Origin: JABAQJ01 sp046327745
Lineage (GTDB): Bacteria; Gemmatimonadota; Gemmatimonadetes; Gemmatimonadales; Gemmatimonadaceae
Direction of reading: 5' to 3'
Assembly: GCA_046327745.1 (NCBI GenBank)
Contig: JAXLXV010000021.1
Location: 1-64,000, forward strand
DNA: 64,000 nt
Of the stretch, positions 43,649-52,578 are shown piece by piece. The position numbers were made by a program, and so were the translations under genes. The first letter of the stretch is position 1, and every line of letters starts with the position of its first letter. The notes under the pieces were generated by a model. That model saw only the letters and a list, made by a program, of their open reading frames with translations, had not been told where the DNA came from and searched no databases.

Positions 43649-45165
43649 GCGGCCTCAGTCGTCAACCCAGCCATCAGCCGCAGCAAGGCGTCCTGAGTGG
43701 CCTGCGCGCGCGGGAGTTCACCCACCAATCGGCCCTCCCGCAACACCAGGATGCGGGTCGACAGGTTCAACAGTTCCGGCAACTCGCTGGAGATGAGCAC
43801 GATCGCCACCCCTTCACCGGCGAGACGATCGATCCACGCGTGAAGGTCGGCCTTAGCGCCTACGTCCACCCCTCGCGTTGGCTCGTCCAGCATGAGGATG
43901 CGACACTGCGCCGCGAGCCACTTGGCCAGCACGATCTTCTGTTGGTTGCCTCCCGACAGCTGCATCACGGGCGCTTCGGCGGCCGTCGCCCGCAGGCGCA
44001 ACTTCTCGGCGTAGTCCGCTGCCAAGACCCGTTCCTTCGTCCGTTGCACGAATCCGAAGCGAGCGACCCGCTCCAGAATCGGCAACGTGGTGTTTTCGCG
44101 GGCCTTCATCGACAACACGACCCCCTGCTTCTTTCGGTCCTCAGGCACCAACCCGATTCCCAGGCGCATGGCCTGTTGCGGGGTGCGGATGGACACGGCG
44201 CGGCCGGCGACCTTCACTTGCCCACGCGCCTCGGGATCAAGTCCGAAAATGGCTTGCGCTACTTCTGAACGTCCGGCGCCGACCAGCCCCGCCAGCCCCA
44301 CCACTTCTCCTGGGCGGACGCTGAACGAGATGTCGTGAAAACGGCCGGGTGACGTGAGCCCATCCACCCGCAGTGCGTCGACTTGGACCTGGCCGGGCGC
44401 CGCGTCGGCGTGTCGGGCATAGTACTGGTCCAGCCGCCGCCCGATCATCAGCTGCACCAAGGTGGGCTCATCCAAGGCGTTGATCGGTCGCGTGTCGATG
44501 TGCCGGCCATCGCGCAGCACGGTGACTGTATCACAGAGCCGGAAGATCTCTGGCATGCGGTGCGACACGTAGAGCTGTGTCACGCCACGTGCCTTGAGGC
44601 GTCCAATCAACGCGTACAATCGCTCGGCTTCCCCTTCACCTAAGCTGCTGGTTGGCTCATCGAAGATGATATACCGAGCGCCGCTCCCTACGGCGGCGGC
44701 GATCTGGACCATCTGCTGCTCGGCGATGCTCAACTCGCGCATGGGACGCATGACATCCAACCGATCGCCATCGCCCCCGAGGTCGCGCATCATGTCGTCG
44801 GCGCGCTTGGCCATCTCCGCCCATTGCACCATTCCGCGACGTGATGGCATGGCGCCCAGGCAGAGATTCTCGGCGACCGTGAGGTTTTCACAGAAGGCCA
44901 GCTCCTGGTGCACCATCGACACGCCGGCGAGCATGGCGGACCGCGGCGAAGTGAAGTGCACCGCACGACCGTCGAGCAACGTGGTGCCACTGTTCGGCGT
45001 GACAATGCCCGACAGCACCTTGCCGAGGGTGCTCTTCCCGGCGCCGTTCTCTCCGCAGACCGCGTGCACAGTGCCGGGAGCCACGTCGAACGAAACGTCG
45101 TCGAGTGCGACGACGCCGGGATACTGCACGGTGATACCGGAGAACTGGATCGCCGCCTGCGACAC
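43612..45165 (-). CDS. Sugar ABC importer ATPase, double-domain RbsA/AraG/MglA type
   Basis: The product is about 517 residues from GTG at 45165, six bases after the binding-protein stop; the longer frame upstream is spurious. It has two ABC domains in tandem. The first has Walker A GENGAGKST and LSIAEQQ; the second has a degenerate P-loop GLVGAGRSE, signature LSGGNQQK and Walker B ILMLDEPTRGVDVG, as in all CUT2 monosaccharide importers. It should energise uptake with the binding protein and permease upstream. Its last 12 codons overlap the start of qhpG. The sugar cannot be read from sequence; pentose genes nearby suggest arabinose or a related sugar. Confidence 0.9.
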   Translation of the reverse strand: MSQAAIQFSGITVQYPGVVALDDVSFDVAPGTVHAVCGENGAGKSTLGKVLSGIVTPNSGTTLLDGRAVHFTSPRSAMLAGVSMVHQELAFCENLTVAENLCLGAMPSRRGMVQWAEMAKRADDMMRDLGGDGDRLDVMRPMRELSIAEQQMVQIAAAVGSGARYIIFDEPTSSLGEGEAERLYALIGRLKARGVTQLYVSHRMPEIFRLCDTVTVLRDGRHIDTRPINALDEPTLVQLMIGRRLDQYYARHADAAPGQVQVDALRVDGLTSPGRFHDISFSVRPGEVVGLAGLVGAGRSEVAQAIFGLDPEARGQVKVAGRAVSIRTPQQAMRLGIGLVPEDRKKQGVVLSMKARENTTLPILERVARFGFVQRTKERVLAADYAEKLRLRATAAEAPVMQLSGGNQQKIVLAKWLAAQCRILMLDEPTRGVDVGAKADLHAWIDRLAGEGVAIVLISSELPELLNLSTRILVLREGRLVGELPRAQATQDALLRLMAGLTTEAAWPETPRTPTSS

Positions 45166-45170
45166 GCGTG

Positions 45171-46181
45171 CTACTTCGCGAGGTCGAGGTACTTCTGGTC
45201 GACGTCCGTGAATCCCCACGTTTTGAGCTGACGGGCCCACGTCCCCAGGTTGTCGCGGCTTACTCGCACCAGGTCCATCTTCACGAAGGGCGGGACCTCC
45301 TTCTTGAGCAGCACATGATCGACGATCGTGCGAACGCCCACGTCGCCCCACAGGTAGCACGGTTGGGCTAACAACACAGGGGCCAGGTTCGTGTCCACGT
45401 ACGGCAATTCAGCCGGCAGCCCGTCCACGGACACGATCTTGACCTTCTTTGGATCGAGGTCCGTCAGCAGCGCCTTGGTGAACAACGCCCACCCGCCGAT
45501 CATCGCCCATCCCTGGATGTCCGGATACGCATTCTGGGCACGCAGTACTTCCGCCGCCGCGTCCTGCGGCGTTTCCACGTGATAGAACGTGTTGAGAATC
45601 GTGATCCCGGGGTACTTCTTCGCCTCGTCCTTCACCCCCTGAACGCGCTTCTGCAGGTTGGGAGCGTTCTGGTTTCCGGCGAGGATGGCAATCTTCCCCT
45701 TGCCATTCATCTGGGTCGCCAGCTCAGACATCACCTGCTGGCCCATGGCGATGTCATCGCCACCGTAAAACGAAAAGCGCTTCGAGTCCGGCGCGTCGGA
45801 GTCGAACATCATCACGGGAACGCCGCGCTCGACGGCCGTGTTGATCGCACCAGTCACCTTTCCGGCATCGCTGGTGGAGAGCAGGATGGCGTTGGCTCCG
45901 TCGTTGACCGCCTGGGCAATACGTTGCGCCTGTACCGCGCCGTCTTCCTGCGGAGGGGTGAGCCAATCGATGACGATCTTGGTGCCGGTCGACTTCGACA
46001 GCTCCGCCGCGGCGTTCTCCGCGCCGGTTCGCGCCGAGAGAAACACCGGGTTGGTGGAGCTCTTGGCGATGAGGGCGATCCGGAAGGTGGCCCCGCTGGC
46101 GGCGGCCTGCCCGGAGTCCGTCTTTGCCCCCTTCTCGCCGCCACAAGCCAGCGCGGTCACCGACAGGGCCAACGTCGCCAA
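45171..46181 (-). CDS. Sugar-binding lipoprotein (RbsB-like periplasmic binding protein), start disturbed by a likely frameshift
   Basis: The open frame gives 336 residues from a TTG and covers a truncated lipoprotein signal (LALSVTALACGG) and a two-lobe type I binding fold: FRIALIAKSSTNPVFLS, GANAILLSTSD, VPVMMFDSDAPDS, KIAILAGNQNAPNLQKRVQGVK and a C-terminal lobe. The natural start is probably the ATG at 46206, which has GGAG upstream and encodes MTRQYLWR in another frame; removing one base from the TTTT run near 46182 would join it to LATLALSVTALACGG and make a normal signal peptide. Either the sequence has an insertion error or the gene has a real frameshift. Confidence 0.85.
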   Translation of the reverse strand: MATLALSVTALACGGEKGAKTDSGQAAASGATFRIALIAKSSTNPVFLSARTGAENAAAELSKSTGTKIVIDWLTPPQEDGAVQAQRIAQAVNDGANAILLSTSDAGKVTGAINTAVERGVPVMMFDSDAPDSKRFSFYGGDDIAMGQQVMSELATQMNGKGKIAILAGNQNAPNLQKRVQGVKDEAKKYPGITILNTFYHVETPQDAAAEVLRAQNAYPDIQGWAMIGGWALFTKALLTDLDPKKVKIVSVDGLPAELPYVDTNLAPVLLAQPCYLWGDVGVRTIVDHVLLKKEVPPFVKMDLVRVSRDNLGTWARQLKTWGFTDVDQKYLDLAK

Positions 46182-46227
46182 AACGCCAGAGGTACTGTCG
46201 TGTCATGCCAAGGTTCTCCACTTGATG

Positions 46228-47373
46228 TTAGGTACGCGGATTGGCCCGTGGGGATCGACCGTGCTGCGCCAGGCGTCGCTGCAGTAGCCGCGCGCCGCTC
46301 TGGTCGATCACCACGGCCACCACCAGCGCACCGCCGATGATGATCCATTCGTAGTTCTGGTCCAGGTGCAACGTGCGAATGGCCTGGCGAATCAGGACGA
46401 TCAGCAGCGCACCCAACATGGCGCTCACCGCGCTGCCGCGGCCGCCATTCAACGACGCGCCGCCGACTACGGAGGCGGCGACCACATACAGCTCGTAACC
46501 GGTCGCATCTGACGACGTAGCGGAGCCGTAGAAGCTGGCGCCGATGAAGGCCGCGAAGCCCGCCGTCAGCCCCGACAGCACGAACACTCCCAGCTGGATC
46601 CGGTCCACCCGAAGTCCCGAGAACCGGCTGGCCTCGGCGTTGCCGCCGACGGCGAAGACATGGCGACCCATCACCGTGCGCGTGAGATAGACGCTTCCCA
46701 AGGCCGTAACCAACAGCATCGCCAGCAGCGGAACCGGATACAGCGAAGAGGTAAGGCCGAGCGATGCTTTGGCGACGTTGGTTAGCGCCTGCGGCACCAG
46801 AATGCTCTCGGCGCGGCTGATCACGAAGGCAACCCCGCGCAACATCCACATCGTCCCCAACGTGATGATGAACGGATGCACGCGCAGACCGATCACCATC
46901 GCTCCATTCGCCACGCCGGCGAGTAACCCGACGGCCAGACAGGTGCCGACCGCCAGCCCCACCGTCGCCACGTCACCCATAGGCCCGACCGCACGCAACG
47001 TCATCGCCATCACCACGCCCGCCAGAGCGTACACGGCTCCCACTGAAAGGTCGATGCCGCCAGCGATAATGACCACCGTCGCCCCGACTCCCATGATCGC
47101 AAACGCGCTGGCATCCGTTGCCATTTGGATCAAGGTGTGGGCATTCAGGAAGTTGTTGACCGTCTCGCCGCTCAGGGCATCGACGTGGGAGCCCGAGGCA
47201 AGGGTCAACAGCGTGCCAAGGATCAGCAGCACCAGCACCAACCCCGCCTGCTGCGACCGTAGCAACCGACCCATCACAGACGAACCCGGTTTTCCCGAGC
47301 CACCGCCGTGGCGCGCGAGCGCGGGCGAGTCCGGTTCTTGTCCGGACGCCTTCGCCTCAGCGGATGAATTCAC
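46228..47373 (-). CDS. Sugar ABC importer permease (RbsC-type)
   Basis: The 381-residue protein has a polar N-terminal tail of about 40 residues and eight to ten membrane helices with CUT2 permease signatures: AGGIDLSVGAV, PFIITLGTM, GRHVFAVGGNAEASRFSG and the EAA-like GGASLNGGRGSA. It is the first gene of the importer set, divergent from the isomerase gene across about 137 bases, and ends 22 bases before the likely binding-protein start. It forms the membrane channel with the ATPase gene downstream. Confidence 0.92.
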   Translation of the reverse strand: MNSSAEAKASGQEPDSPALARHGGGSGKPGSSVMGRLLRSQQAGLVLVLLILGTLLTLASGSHVDALSGETVNNFLNAHTLIQMATDASAFAIMGVGATVVIIAGGIDLSVGAVYALAGVVMAMTLRAVGPMGDVATVGLAVGTCLAVGLLAGVANGAMVIGLRVHPFIITLGTMWMLRGVAFVISRAESILVPQALTNVAKASLGLTSSLYPVPLLAMLLVTALGSVYLTRTVMGRHVFAVGGNAEASRFSGLRVDRIQLGVFVLSGLTAGFAAFIGASFYGSATSSDATGYELYVVAASVVGGASLNGGRGSAVSAMLGALLIVLIRQAIRTLHLDQNYEWIIIGGALVVAVVIDQSGARLLQRRLAQHGRSPRANPRT

Positions 47374-47510
47374 GTGACTCAGGCCTCGGGGTTGTGAGCG
47401 CGTGCAACTCTACGAACCGGCAGGCGGGCTGTCAACGCGCCGGTCAGCTTGTGCATGTCGTTGCGGCGTTGAAATTTAGCAGCGCCGCACGACAACGCTC
47501 CGAGGTTCGC

Positions 47511-49004
47511 ATGAACGTCCATCAGATCACGACAAAAGACGGCCGCACGTCGGCGCCCGTTCCATCTCCGAAAATTCACCGCGCCTCGCCAGGGGCCTCG
47601 CGACGCCCGACGATCGGCGTGGTGGTGGGCAATCGAGGTTTCTTTCCGGGACACCTCGTACAGAAGGGGCGCGAAGACATCATGGCCGTGCTCGAACGCG
47701 ACGGCTTTGATGTGGTGGCGCTCAGTACAGAGGATGCGCGATACGGCGCCGTGGAAAGCCGCGACGAGGCCAAGGCCTGCGCGGCCCTGTTCCGCGCGAA
47801 CCGAGACCGCATCGACGGCATCTTGGTGACGCTGCCAAATTTTGGGGACGAGCGGGCGATCGCCGAAACGTTGCGGCTGGCGGGACTGAACGTGCCGGTG
47901 TTGATCCAGGCGACCGCTGATGCACCTGATCGCATGACCATCAAGGACCGCCGTGACTCATTCTGCGGCAAGATGTCCGCCTGCAACGTGCTGTCGCAGT
48001 ACGGCATCCCGTACTCGCTCACCCGCTTCCACACGGTCGATCCGCAGTCCGAGTCCTTCCGGGCCGACCTCCGTCGGTTTCTCGGCGTCTGTCGGGTGGT
48101 GAACGGCCTGCGCACCGCGCGGATCGGAGCTATTGGAGCGCGACCGGCGGCCTTCAAGACCGTGCGGTACAGCGAAAAGCTGCTGGAGGCCAGTGGTATT
48201 GCCGTGGAGACGATCGACCTGTCGGAGATCCTCGGTCGCATCCAACGGCTGCGCGACGATGCCCCAGCGACGGCGGCCAAGTTGGAGGAAATGCGCGCCT
48301 ACGTGCCAGTCGCTGGCGTGCCAGACTCCGCGCTACTCAAGCAGGCCAAACTCGGCGTGGTGTTGGACGAATGGATGGTTGAAGCTGACGTCAACATCAG
48401 TGCCGTCCAATGCTGGACGTCGATCGAGGAGTACTACGGTGTCGTGCCCTGCACCGTGATGAGCATGATGAGCAACGAGCTGGCACCCAGCGCCTGCGAG
48501 GTGGACGTCTGTGGCACCCTCGCCATGTACGCCTTGGCACTGGCGTCACACACGCCGAGCGCGTTGCTCGACTGGAACAACAACTACGGCGACGATCCGA
48601 ACAAGGCCGTCTGCTTCCACTGCAGCAATCTTCCGAAGCACTTTTTCGCCGACGTGCGCATGGACTACCAGGAGATCATCGCCGGCACGGTGGGGCGCGA
48701 CAACACATACGGCACCTGTGTGGGCCGCGTGCGGCCGTCGCCCATGACCTACGCCCGTTTCTCGACCGACGATCGCACCGGTCGCATCCGCGGCTATGTC
48801 GGCGAGGGCCGATTCACGGACGACGAACTGGAGACGTTCGGCGGCGCGGGCGTCGTGGAAATCCCGCACCTGCAACGCCTGCTCCAGTACATCTGTGAAC
48901 ATGGCTTCGAGCACCACGTGGCGGCGAACCTGTCCGGGGTCGCTGACATCGTGGAGGAAGCGTGCACGAAGTACTTGGGTTGGGACATCCATCACCACAG
49001 GTAA
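47511..49004 (+). CDS. L-fucose/L-arabinose isomerase family protein
   Basis: The 497-residue product starts at the ATG at 47511 (GAGG seven bases upstream). The fold pattern of the fucose/arabinose isomerase superfamily is visible: RPTIGVVVGNRGFFPGHLVQKGRE, ILVTLPNFGDE, IGAIGARPAAFKTVR, LDEWMVEADVNISAVQCWTS and VCFHCSNLPKHFF, with acidic and His residues that could bind the divalent metal. It probably interconverts an aldose and a ketose as the first catabolic step; with a ribulokinase and an AraD-type enzyme beside it, L-arabinose to L-ribulose is the best guess. The kinase gene follows after four bases. Confidence 0.82.
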   Translation: MNVHQITTKDGRTSAPVPSPKIHRASPGASRRPTIGVVVGNRGFFPGHLVQKGREDIMAVLERDGFDVVALSTEDARYGAVESRDEAKACAALFRANRDRIDGILVTLPNFGDERAIAETLRLAGLNVPVLIQATADAPDRMTIKDRRDSFCGKMSACNVLSQYGIPYSLTRFHTVDPQSESFRADLRRFLGVCRVVNGLRTARIGAIGARPAAFKTVRYSEKLLEASGIAVETIDLSEILGRIQRLRDDAPATAAKLEEMRAYVPVAGVPDSALLKQAKLGVVLDEWMVEADVNISAVQCWTSIEEYYGVVPCTVMSMMSNELAPSACEVDVCGTLAMYALALASHTPSALLDWNNNYGDDPNKAVCFHCSNLPKHFFADVRMDYQEIIAGTVGRDNTYGTCVGRVRPSPMTYARFSTDDRTGRIRGYVGEGRFTDDELETFGGAGVVEIPHLQRLLQYICEHGFEHHVAANLSGVADIVEEACTKYLGWDIHHHR

Positions 49005-49008
49005 GACC

Positions 49009-50601
49009 ATGACCGTTGTCGCAGGGGTCGATTTCGGCACGGAAAGCGTTCGCGTCTCGATCGTAGACCACGAGGCGGGGGTGTTGGGATTTGGCGTGGC
49101 GGAGTATCCCGTCGTTCGCCAGGCCGCCGATCCAGACTACGCCACGCAGTCTCATGAAGCCCACATGGACGCGCTGGTCGCGGCGACCCACCGGGCGTTG
49201 CAAGACGCCAAGGTGGACGGCCGCACCGTGCGGGCCCTCGCCCTCGACACCACCGGATCGACGGTGATCGTGGTGGGTGAAGGGCTCCAGCCGTTAGGCG
49301 ACTACTACCTGTGGTGCGATCACCGGGCGAAGGATGAGGCAGCGCAGATCACCGACCAGGCGAATCGGGTTGGGCTGCCGGCGATCGAGCGCTGTGGCGG
49401 CGTCTACTCCTCGGAGTGGGGATTCGCCAAGCTCCTGCACTGGCTTAGGCACAACCCCGTGAAGCGCGGAGAGGCCGTCGCCGCGCTTGAGCACTGCGAC
49501 ATGGTGGCGGCCCTGTTGTGCGGCATTACGGACCCCGACCAACTACCGCGCTCCATTTGCGCCATGGGACACAAATGGCTGTGGAGCGGGGACCTTGGCG
49601 GCATTCCGCCTAACGACTTTTTGACCAGTGTGGACCCCCTGCTGGACAACGCCGCGCGGCTACTGCGGGGCCGATATCTCACTTCGAACCACCTGGCGGG
49701 TACCCTGTCGCCGGCATGGGCCGCTCGGCTTGGACTCGAAGCCGGCATCCCGATTCCCGTCGGCGGCTTCGACGCACACTGGGATGCGATTGGCGCGGGG
49801 ATCGCCGAAGGTGACGTAGTGAACGTCGTGGGAACCACCACCTGTACCATGGCCATCGCCAGGAACGCCGGTTGGGTCCCTGGCGTCTGTGGCGTCGTCG
49901 ATGGGTCCATCCATCCCGATCGCAAAGGCATCGAGGCAGGCCTTTCTGCTACCGGGTATCTCTTCGGGGCGATTGCCCGCCGCGCCGGCTCGACCGTCAG
50001 CGCCCTTTCTGCTGGGCTGGACCACTATCGCGCCGGAGAGACCGGCCTGTTGCGCCTAACGTGGGACAACGGCGATCGCACCATTTTGGTGAATCCGAAC
50101 CTTGGCGGGATCACGCTGGGTTGGAACCTGAATTCCACGGCGCACGATGAACTCTTTGCGGCCATCGAAGGCACTGCCATGCACCAGCGGATTATCCTCG
50201 AACGCATGGCGGAGCATGGAGTGCCGATCAATCGGGTGATCCATGGCGGCGGCATTCCGCAGAAGAACGAGGTGTTGAATCGCGTCTACGCCAACGTCCT
50301 CGGGAAGCCCGTGTTGGTGCCGGAACGCTCGATCACCAGTCTGGGGTCGGCAATCTTTGCCTTCTTGGCGGCAGGGGTCTTCCCGACGATCGAGGCCGCC
50401 CAGCGGGCACTTTGTCCGCCATTGCGGACGGTGCATCCCGACCTCAGGGAGCACGACATCTACAACGAGCTGTTTGCGCACTACCAACCCCTGTACTTCG
50501 CCCTTGGAACGCCGGGTTCAGCCCCAATGGCGGTAGGAGATGTCCTTCCAGCCATCCGACGGCTGGGAGAGCGAGTGAGGGGGGCCAAGGCCAGCGGGTA
50601 A
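49009..50601 (+). CDS. araB: FGGY-family carbohydrate kinase, ribulokinase-like
   Basis: The product is 530 residues from the ATG at 49009, four bases after the isomerase stop; the longer open frame into the isomerase is ignored. FGGY features: N-terminal phosphate site VVAGVDFGTESVRVSIVD, LALDTTGSTVIVV, the catalytic-Asp region PVGGFDAHWDAIGAG and the C-terminal adenosine motif HGGGIPQKNEVLNRVYANVLG. Length and the YLWCDHRAKDEA and SSEWGFAKLLHW segments suit ribulokinase rather than xylulokinase or glycerol kinase. It would phosphorylate the ketose made by the isomerase. Confidence 0.78.
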   Translation: MTVVAGVDFGTESVRVSIVDHEAGVLGFGVAEYPVVRQAADPDYATQSHEAHMDALVAATHRALQDAKVDGRTVRALALDTTGSTVIVVGEGLQPLGDYYLWCDHRAKDEAAQITDQANRVGLPAIERCGGVYSSEWGFAKLLHWLRHNPVKRGEAVAALEHCDMVAALLCGITDPDQLPRSICAMGHKWLWSGDLGGIPPNDFLTSVDPLLDNAARLLRGRYLTSNHLAGTLSPAWAARLGLEAGIPIPVGGFDAHWDAIGAGIAEGDVVNVVGTTTCTMAIARNAGWVPGVCGVVDGSIHPDRKGIEAGLSATGYLFGAIARRAGSTVSALSAGLDHYRAGETGLLRLTWDNGDRTILVNPNLGGITLGWNLNSTAHDELFAAIEGTAMHQRIILERMAEHGVPINRVIHGGGIPQKNEVLNRVYANVLGKPVLVPERSITSLGSAIFAFLAAGVFPTIEAAQRALCPPLRTVHPDLREHDIYNELFAHYQPLYFALGTPGSAPMAVGDVLPAIRRLGERVRGAKASG

Positions 50602-50885
50602 GGCGACGCAGCCGCAACCCTCCCTGAGTTTTGGGGGCCGCGGTTCCCTTTGACTTCCCTCATGCACCCCGCTACCTTCCAGTGTCGCTGATCCACGGGA
50701 TTGGCGACCCTGATCCTGACGCGGGGCCAACGCAGCTGCGCTGGCCCCGTTCGAATTTCAGGAGGTCCCTCGGCGAGTGCCGTCGGGACGCCCGCCGCGG
50801 GGCACAGGGCATGCGGCTTTCACTGTTGTCGGTATGTACGGGTCTCCGCACTCCGAACAACACACGACGAACAAGGAGTAGGGAC

Positions 50886-51098
50886 ATGCGTACGACCGGT
50901 ACTGTGAAGTGGTTCAACGACGCGAAGGGCTTTGGCTTTGTGACGCCGGAAAACGGCTCCAAGGATTGCTTCGTGCATCATTCCGCGATCCAGGGCAGTG
51001 GCTTCAAGTCGCTGCAGGAAGGGGAGCGCGTCGAGTTCGACATCGTGCAGGGCCAGAAGGGCCCCGCCGCTGAGAACGTCGTGAAGCTCGGTCGCTAA
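50886..51098 (+). CDS. cspA: Cold shock protein (CspA family)
   Basis: The product is 70 residues from the ATG at 50886, with AAGGAG ten bases upstream. Both RNA-binding motifs are present: RNP1 KGFGFVTP and RNP2 DCFVHHSAI, in the order TVKWFNDAKGFGF typical of CspA. It binds single-stranded RNA and DNA as a chaperone. A 284-base leader follows the kinase gene, long enough for a structured 5' UTR of the kind seen in csp mRNAs. rpsU lies 93 bases downstream. Confidence 0.97.
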   Translation: MRTTGTVKWFNDAKGFGFVTPENGSKDCFVHHSAIQGSGFKSLQEGERVEFDIVQGQKGPAAENVVKLGR

Positions 51099-51116
51099 GC
51101 AGACGTTTCATCTGGG

Positions 51117-51148
51117 AGGCCGGTCTGGCGAGCACGTCGGGCCGGCCT
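51117..51148 (+). terminator. Weak hairpin terminator after cspA
   Basis: A 7-base-pair stem AGGCCGG/CCGGCCT (51117-51123 with 51142-51148), extendable by weaker pairs inside, is followed by TTT. It may terminate or attenuate transcription between cspA and rpsU. Confidence 0.55.
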
Positions 51149-51191
51149 TTGGTGTCCTACTGGCGCAACCGCGCCAATCCAGGGAGTCCTA

Positions 51192-51398
51192 ATGATTGAT
51201 ATTCAGCTCGCCGATGGCGACAGCGTCGAACGCGCGCTTCGCGTCCTCAAGAAGCAGGTGTTGCGTTCCGGGCTGCTGAAGGAACTGCGCCGCCGCCGGC
51301 ATTACGTGAAGCCGAGTGAGGCCCGTCAGCTCAAAGCCGCCGCCGCCCGGCGCCGGTCACGGATGGCGCAACGCAAGTCCGGCGACGGCCGCCGTTAG
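51192..51398 (+). CDS. rpsU: 30S ribosomal protein bS21
   Basis: The 68-residue basic protein follows the S21 pattern: VERALRVLKKQVLRSGLLKELRRRRHYVKPSE, with a tail rich in Ala, Arg and Lys. It belongs to the small subunit near the 16S 3' end and affects mRNA selection. AGGGAG precedes the ATG. It follows cspA and precedes a small unknown gene on the same strand, all three with good ribosome-binding sites. Confidence 0.95.
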   Translation: MIDIQLADGDSVERALRVLKKQVLRSGLLKELRRRRHYVKPSEARQLKAAAARRRSRMAQRKSGDGRR

Positions 51399-51431
51399 TC
51401 ATCGCCGCCGTCGCCTTCCAGAGGATTTTCA

Positions 51432-51683
51432 ATGAAGCTGCCTGACAAGATCAACGGCGCATGGGTCATGGGCCTCGCCAACGATGACCTGGTTGAAGCC
51501 GAGTGGCAGCTTCACCAGCTCTTCACCAAGCTGGAAGTCAGCGAGAAAAAGGCCATGGGAAGCAAGTACGAGATGCTCCGCGGCTCGGCCGAATTGATCA
51601 TGGCCTGGCAACGCTGGGGGCTCGTCAGCAGCGCCGTGCGCTCTCGCGGGCTGCACCCGCGATATCGCGGTAAGACCGCCTAA
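51432..51683 (+). CDS. Small conserved-looking protein of unknown function
   Basis: The 83-residue protein starts at the ATG at 51432, with AGAGGA six bases upstream, 33 bases after rpsU. It is mainly helical and charged: LANDDLVEAEWQLHQLFTKLEVSEKKAMGSKYEMLRG. No signal peptide, membrane segment or known motif is seen. Codon pattern and ribosome-binding site support a real gene. Position behind cspA and rpsU hints at a role in translation or RNA binding, which is only a guess. Its stop overlaps that of the convergent araD inside GCCTAAC. Confidence 0.7.
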   Translation: MKLPDKINGAWVMGLANDDLVEAEWQLHQLFTKLEVSEKKAMGSKYEMLRGSAELIMAWQRWGLVSSAVRSRGLHPRYRGKTA

Positions 51684-52390
51684 CGCTCCTGCGCCACCGG
51701 CTCGGCCTGCCCATAGTAGGCCGCCGGGCCATGTTTCCGTTGAAAGTGGCGCTCACGGAGCGCGTCAGAAATCGGCGCAATTCCCGGGTTCAGGCACGTG
51801 GTGCGGTAGGCCATCGCCGCCACGGCCTCAAGCACCGACGCTGTCTCCACCGCGTCACGCACTGTGGCTCCCCAACAGAAACTCGCGTGGCCGTGCACCA
51901 GCACCGCCGGCATGTGCAGGGGATTGATCCCGAATAACTGTCGCGCAATAGCACGCCCGGTCGCCGCCTCGTAGTCCCCGGCAATCTCGTCCGGACCCAA
52001 AGGCGCCGTGATGGGAATGGGGCCGCGGAAGTAGTCTGCGTGCGTCGTGCCGAGGCAGGGGATCTCTTTTCCCGCTTGCGCCCACACCGTGGCAAAGTGC
52101 GAATGCGTATGAACGATGCCGCCGATGTTCGGAAACGCGCGGTACAGGTCCAAGTGCGTGGGCAGATCGGACGATGGGCGTAGTTCCCCAGAGACGACGC
52201 GACCATTCAACTCAGTCACCACCAGGTCGTCGGCCGTGAGCACGTCGTAGGCGACGCCGCTCGGCTTAATGATCACCAGCCGACGCCCCCGATCGATCGC
52301 GCTCGCGTTCCCAAAGGTGAACCTCGCCAGCCCGCGCTTGGCAAGCTCCTTGTTAGCCCAGAGAACGTGCGTCCGAAGTGCTTCTAGCAT
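51680..52390 (-). CDS. araD: L-ribulose-5-phosphate 4-epimerase-like class II aldolase (AraD)
   Basis: The product is 236 residues from the ATG at 52390; the 53 codons upstream in frame look like intergenic sequence. The class II aldolase/epimerase zinc site is clear: HTHS (histidines in VHTHSHFATVW) and HGH (VLVHGHASFCWG). The AraD-specific PSSDLPTHLDLYRAFPNIGGIV, GNASAIDR and KPSGVAYD also match. It converts L-ribulose-5-phosphate to D-xylulose-5-phosphate, completing the arabinose route started by the isomerase and kinase genes 1 kb away on the other strand. Confidence 0.9.
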   Translation of the reverse strand: MLEALRTHVLWANKELAKRGLARFTFGNASAIDRGRRLVIIKPSGVAYDVLTADDLVVTELNGRVVSGELRPSSDLPTHLDLYRAFPNIGGIVHTHSHFATVWAQAGKEIPCLGTTHADYFRGPIPITAPLGPDEIAGDYEAATGRAIARQLFGINPLHMPAVLVHGHASFCWGATVRDAVETASVLEAVAAMAYRTTCLNPGIAPISDALRERHFQRKHGPAAYYGQAEPVAQER

Positions 52391-52578
52391 GTGAGATTGG
52401 CGGAATCGAGTTGGGTCGTCGCAGGGTAGGCTACGGGCGAACGCTGACAGCGTCAATCCGGCCCCCCCCGCACATTCGCGGGACGCACTGCCCCTCCCGT
52501 CTGGGTTTGCGGTGCCCCAACGTTCCAACACGGCGTCGCCAGACCGCACATCTCACCGACATCGCCCTCGAACTACAC

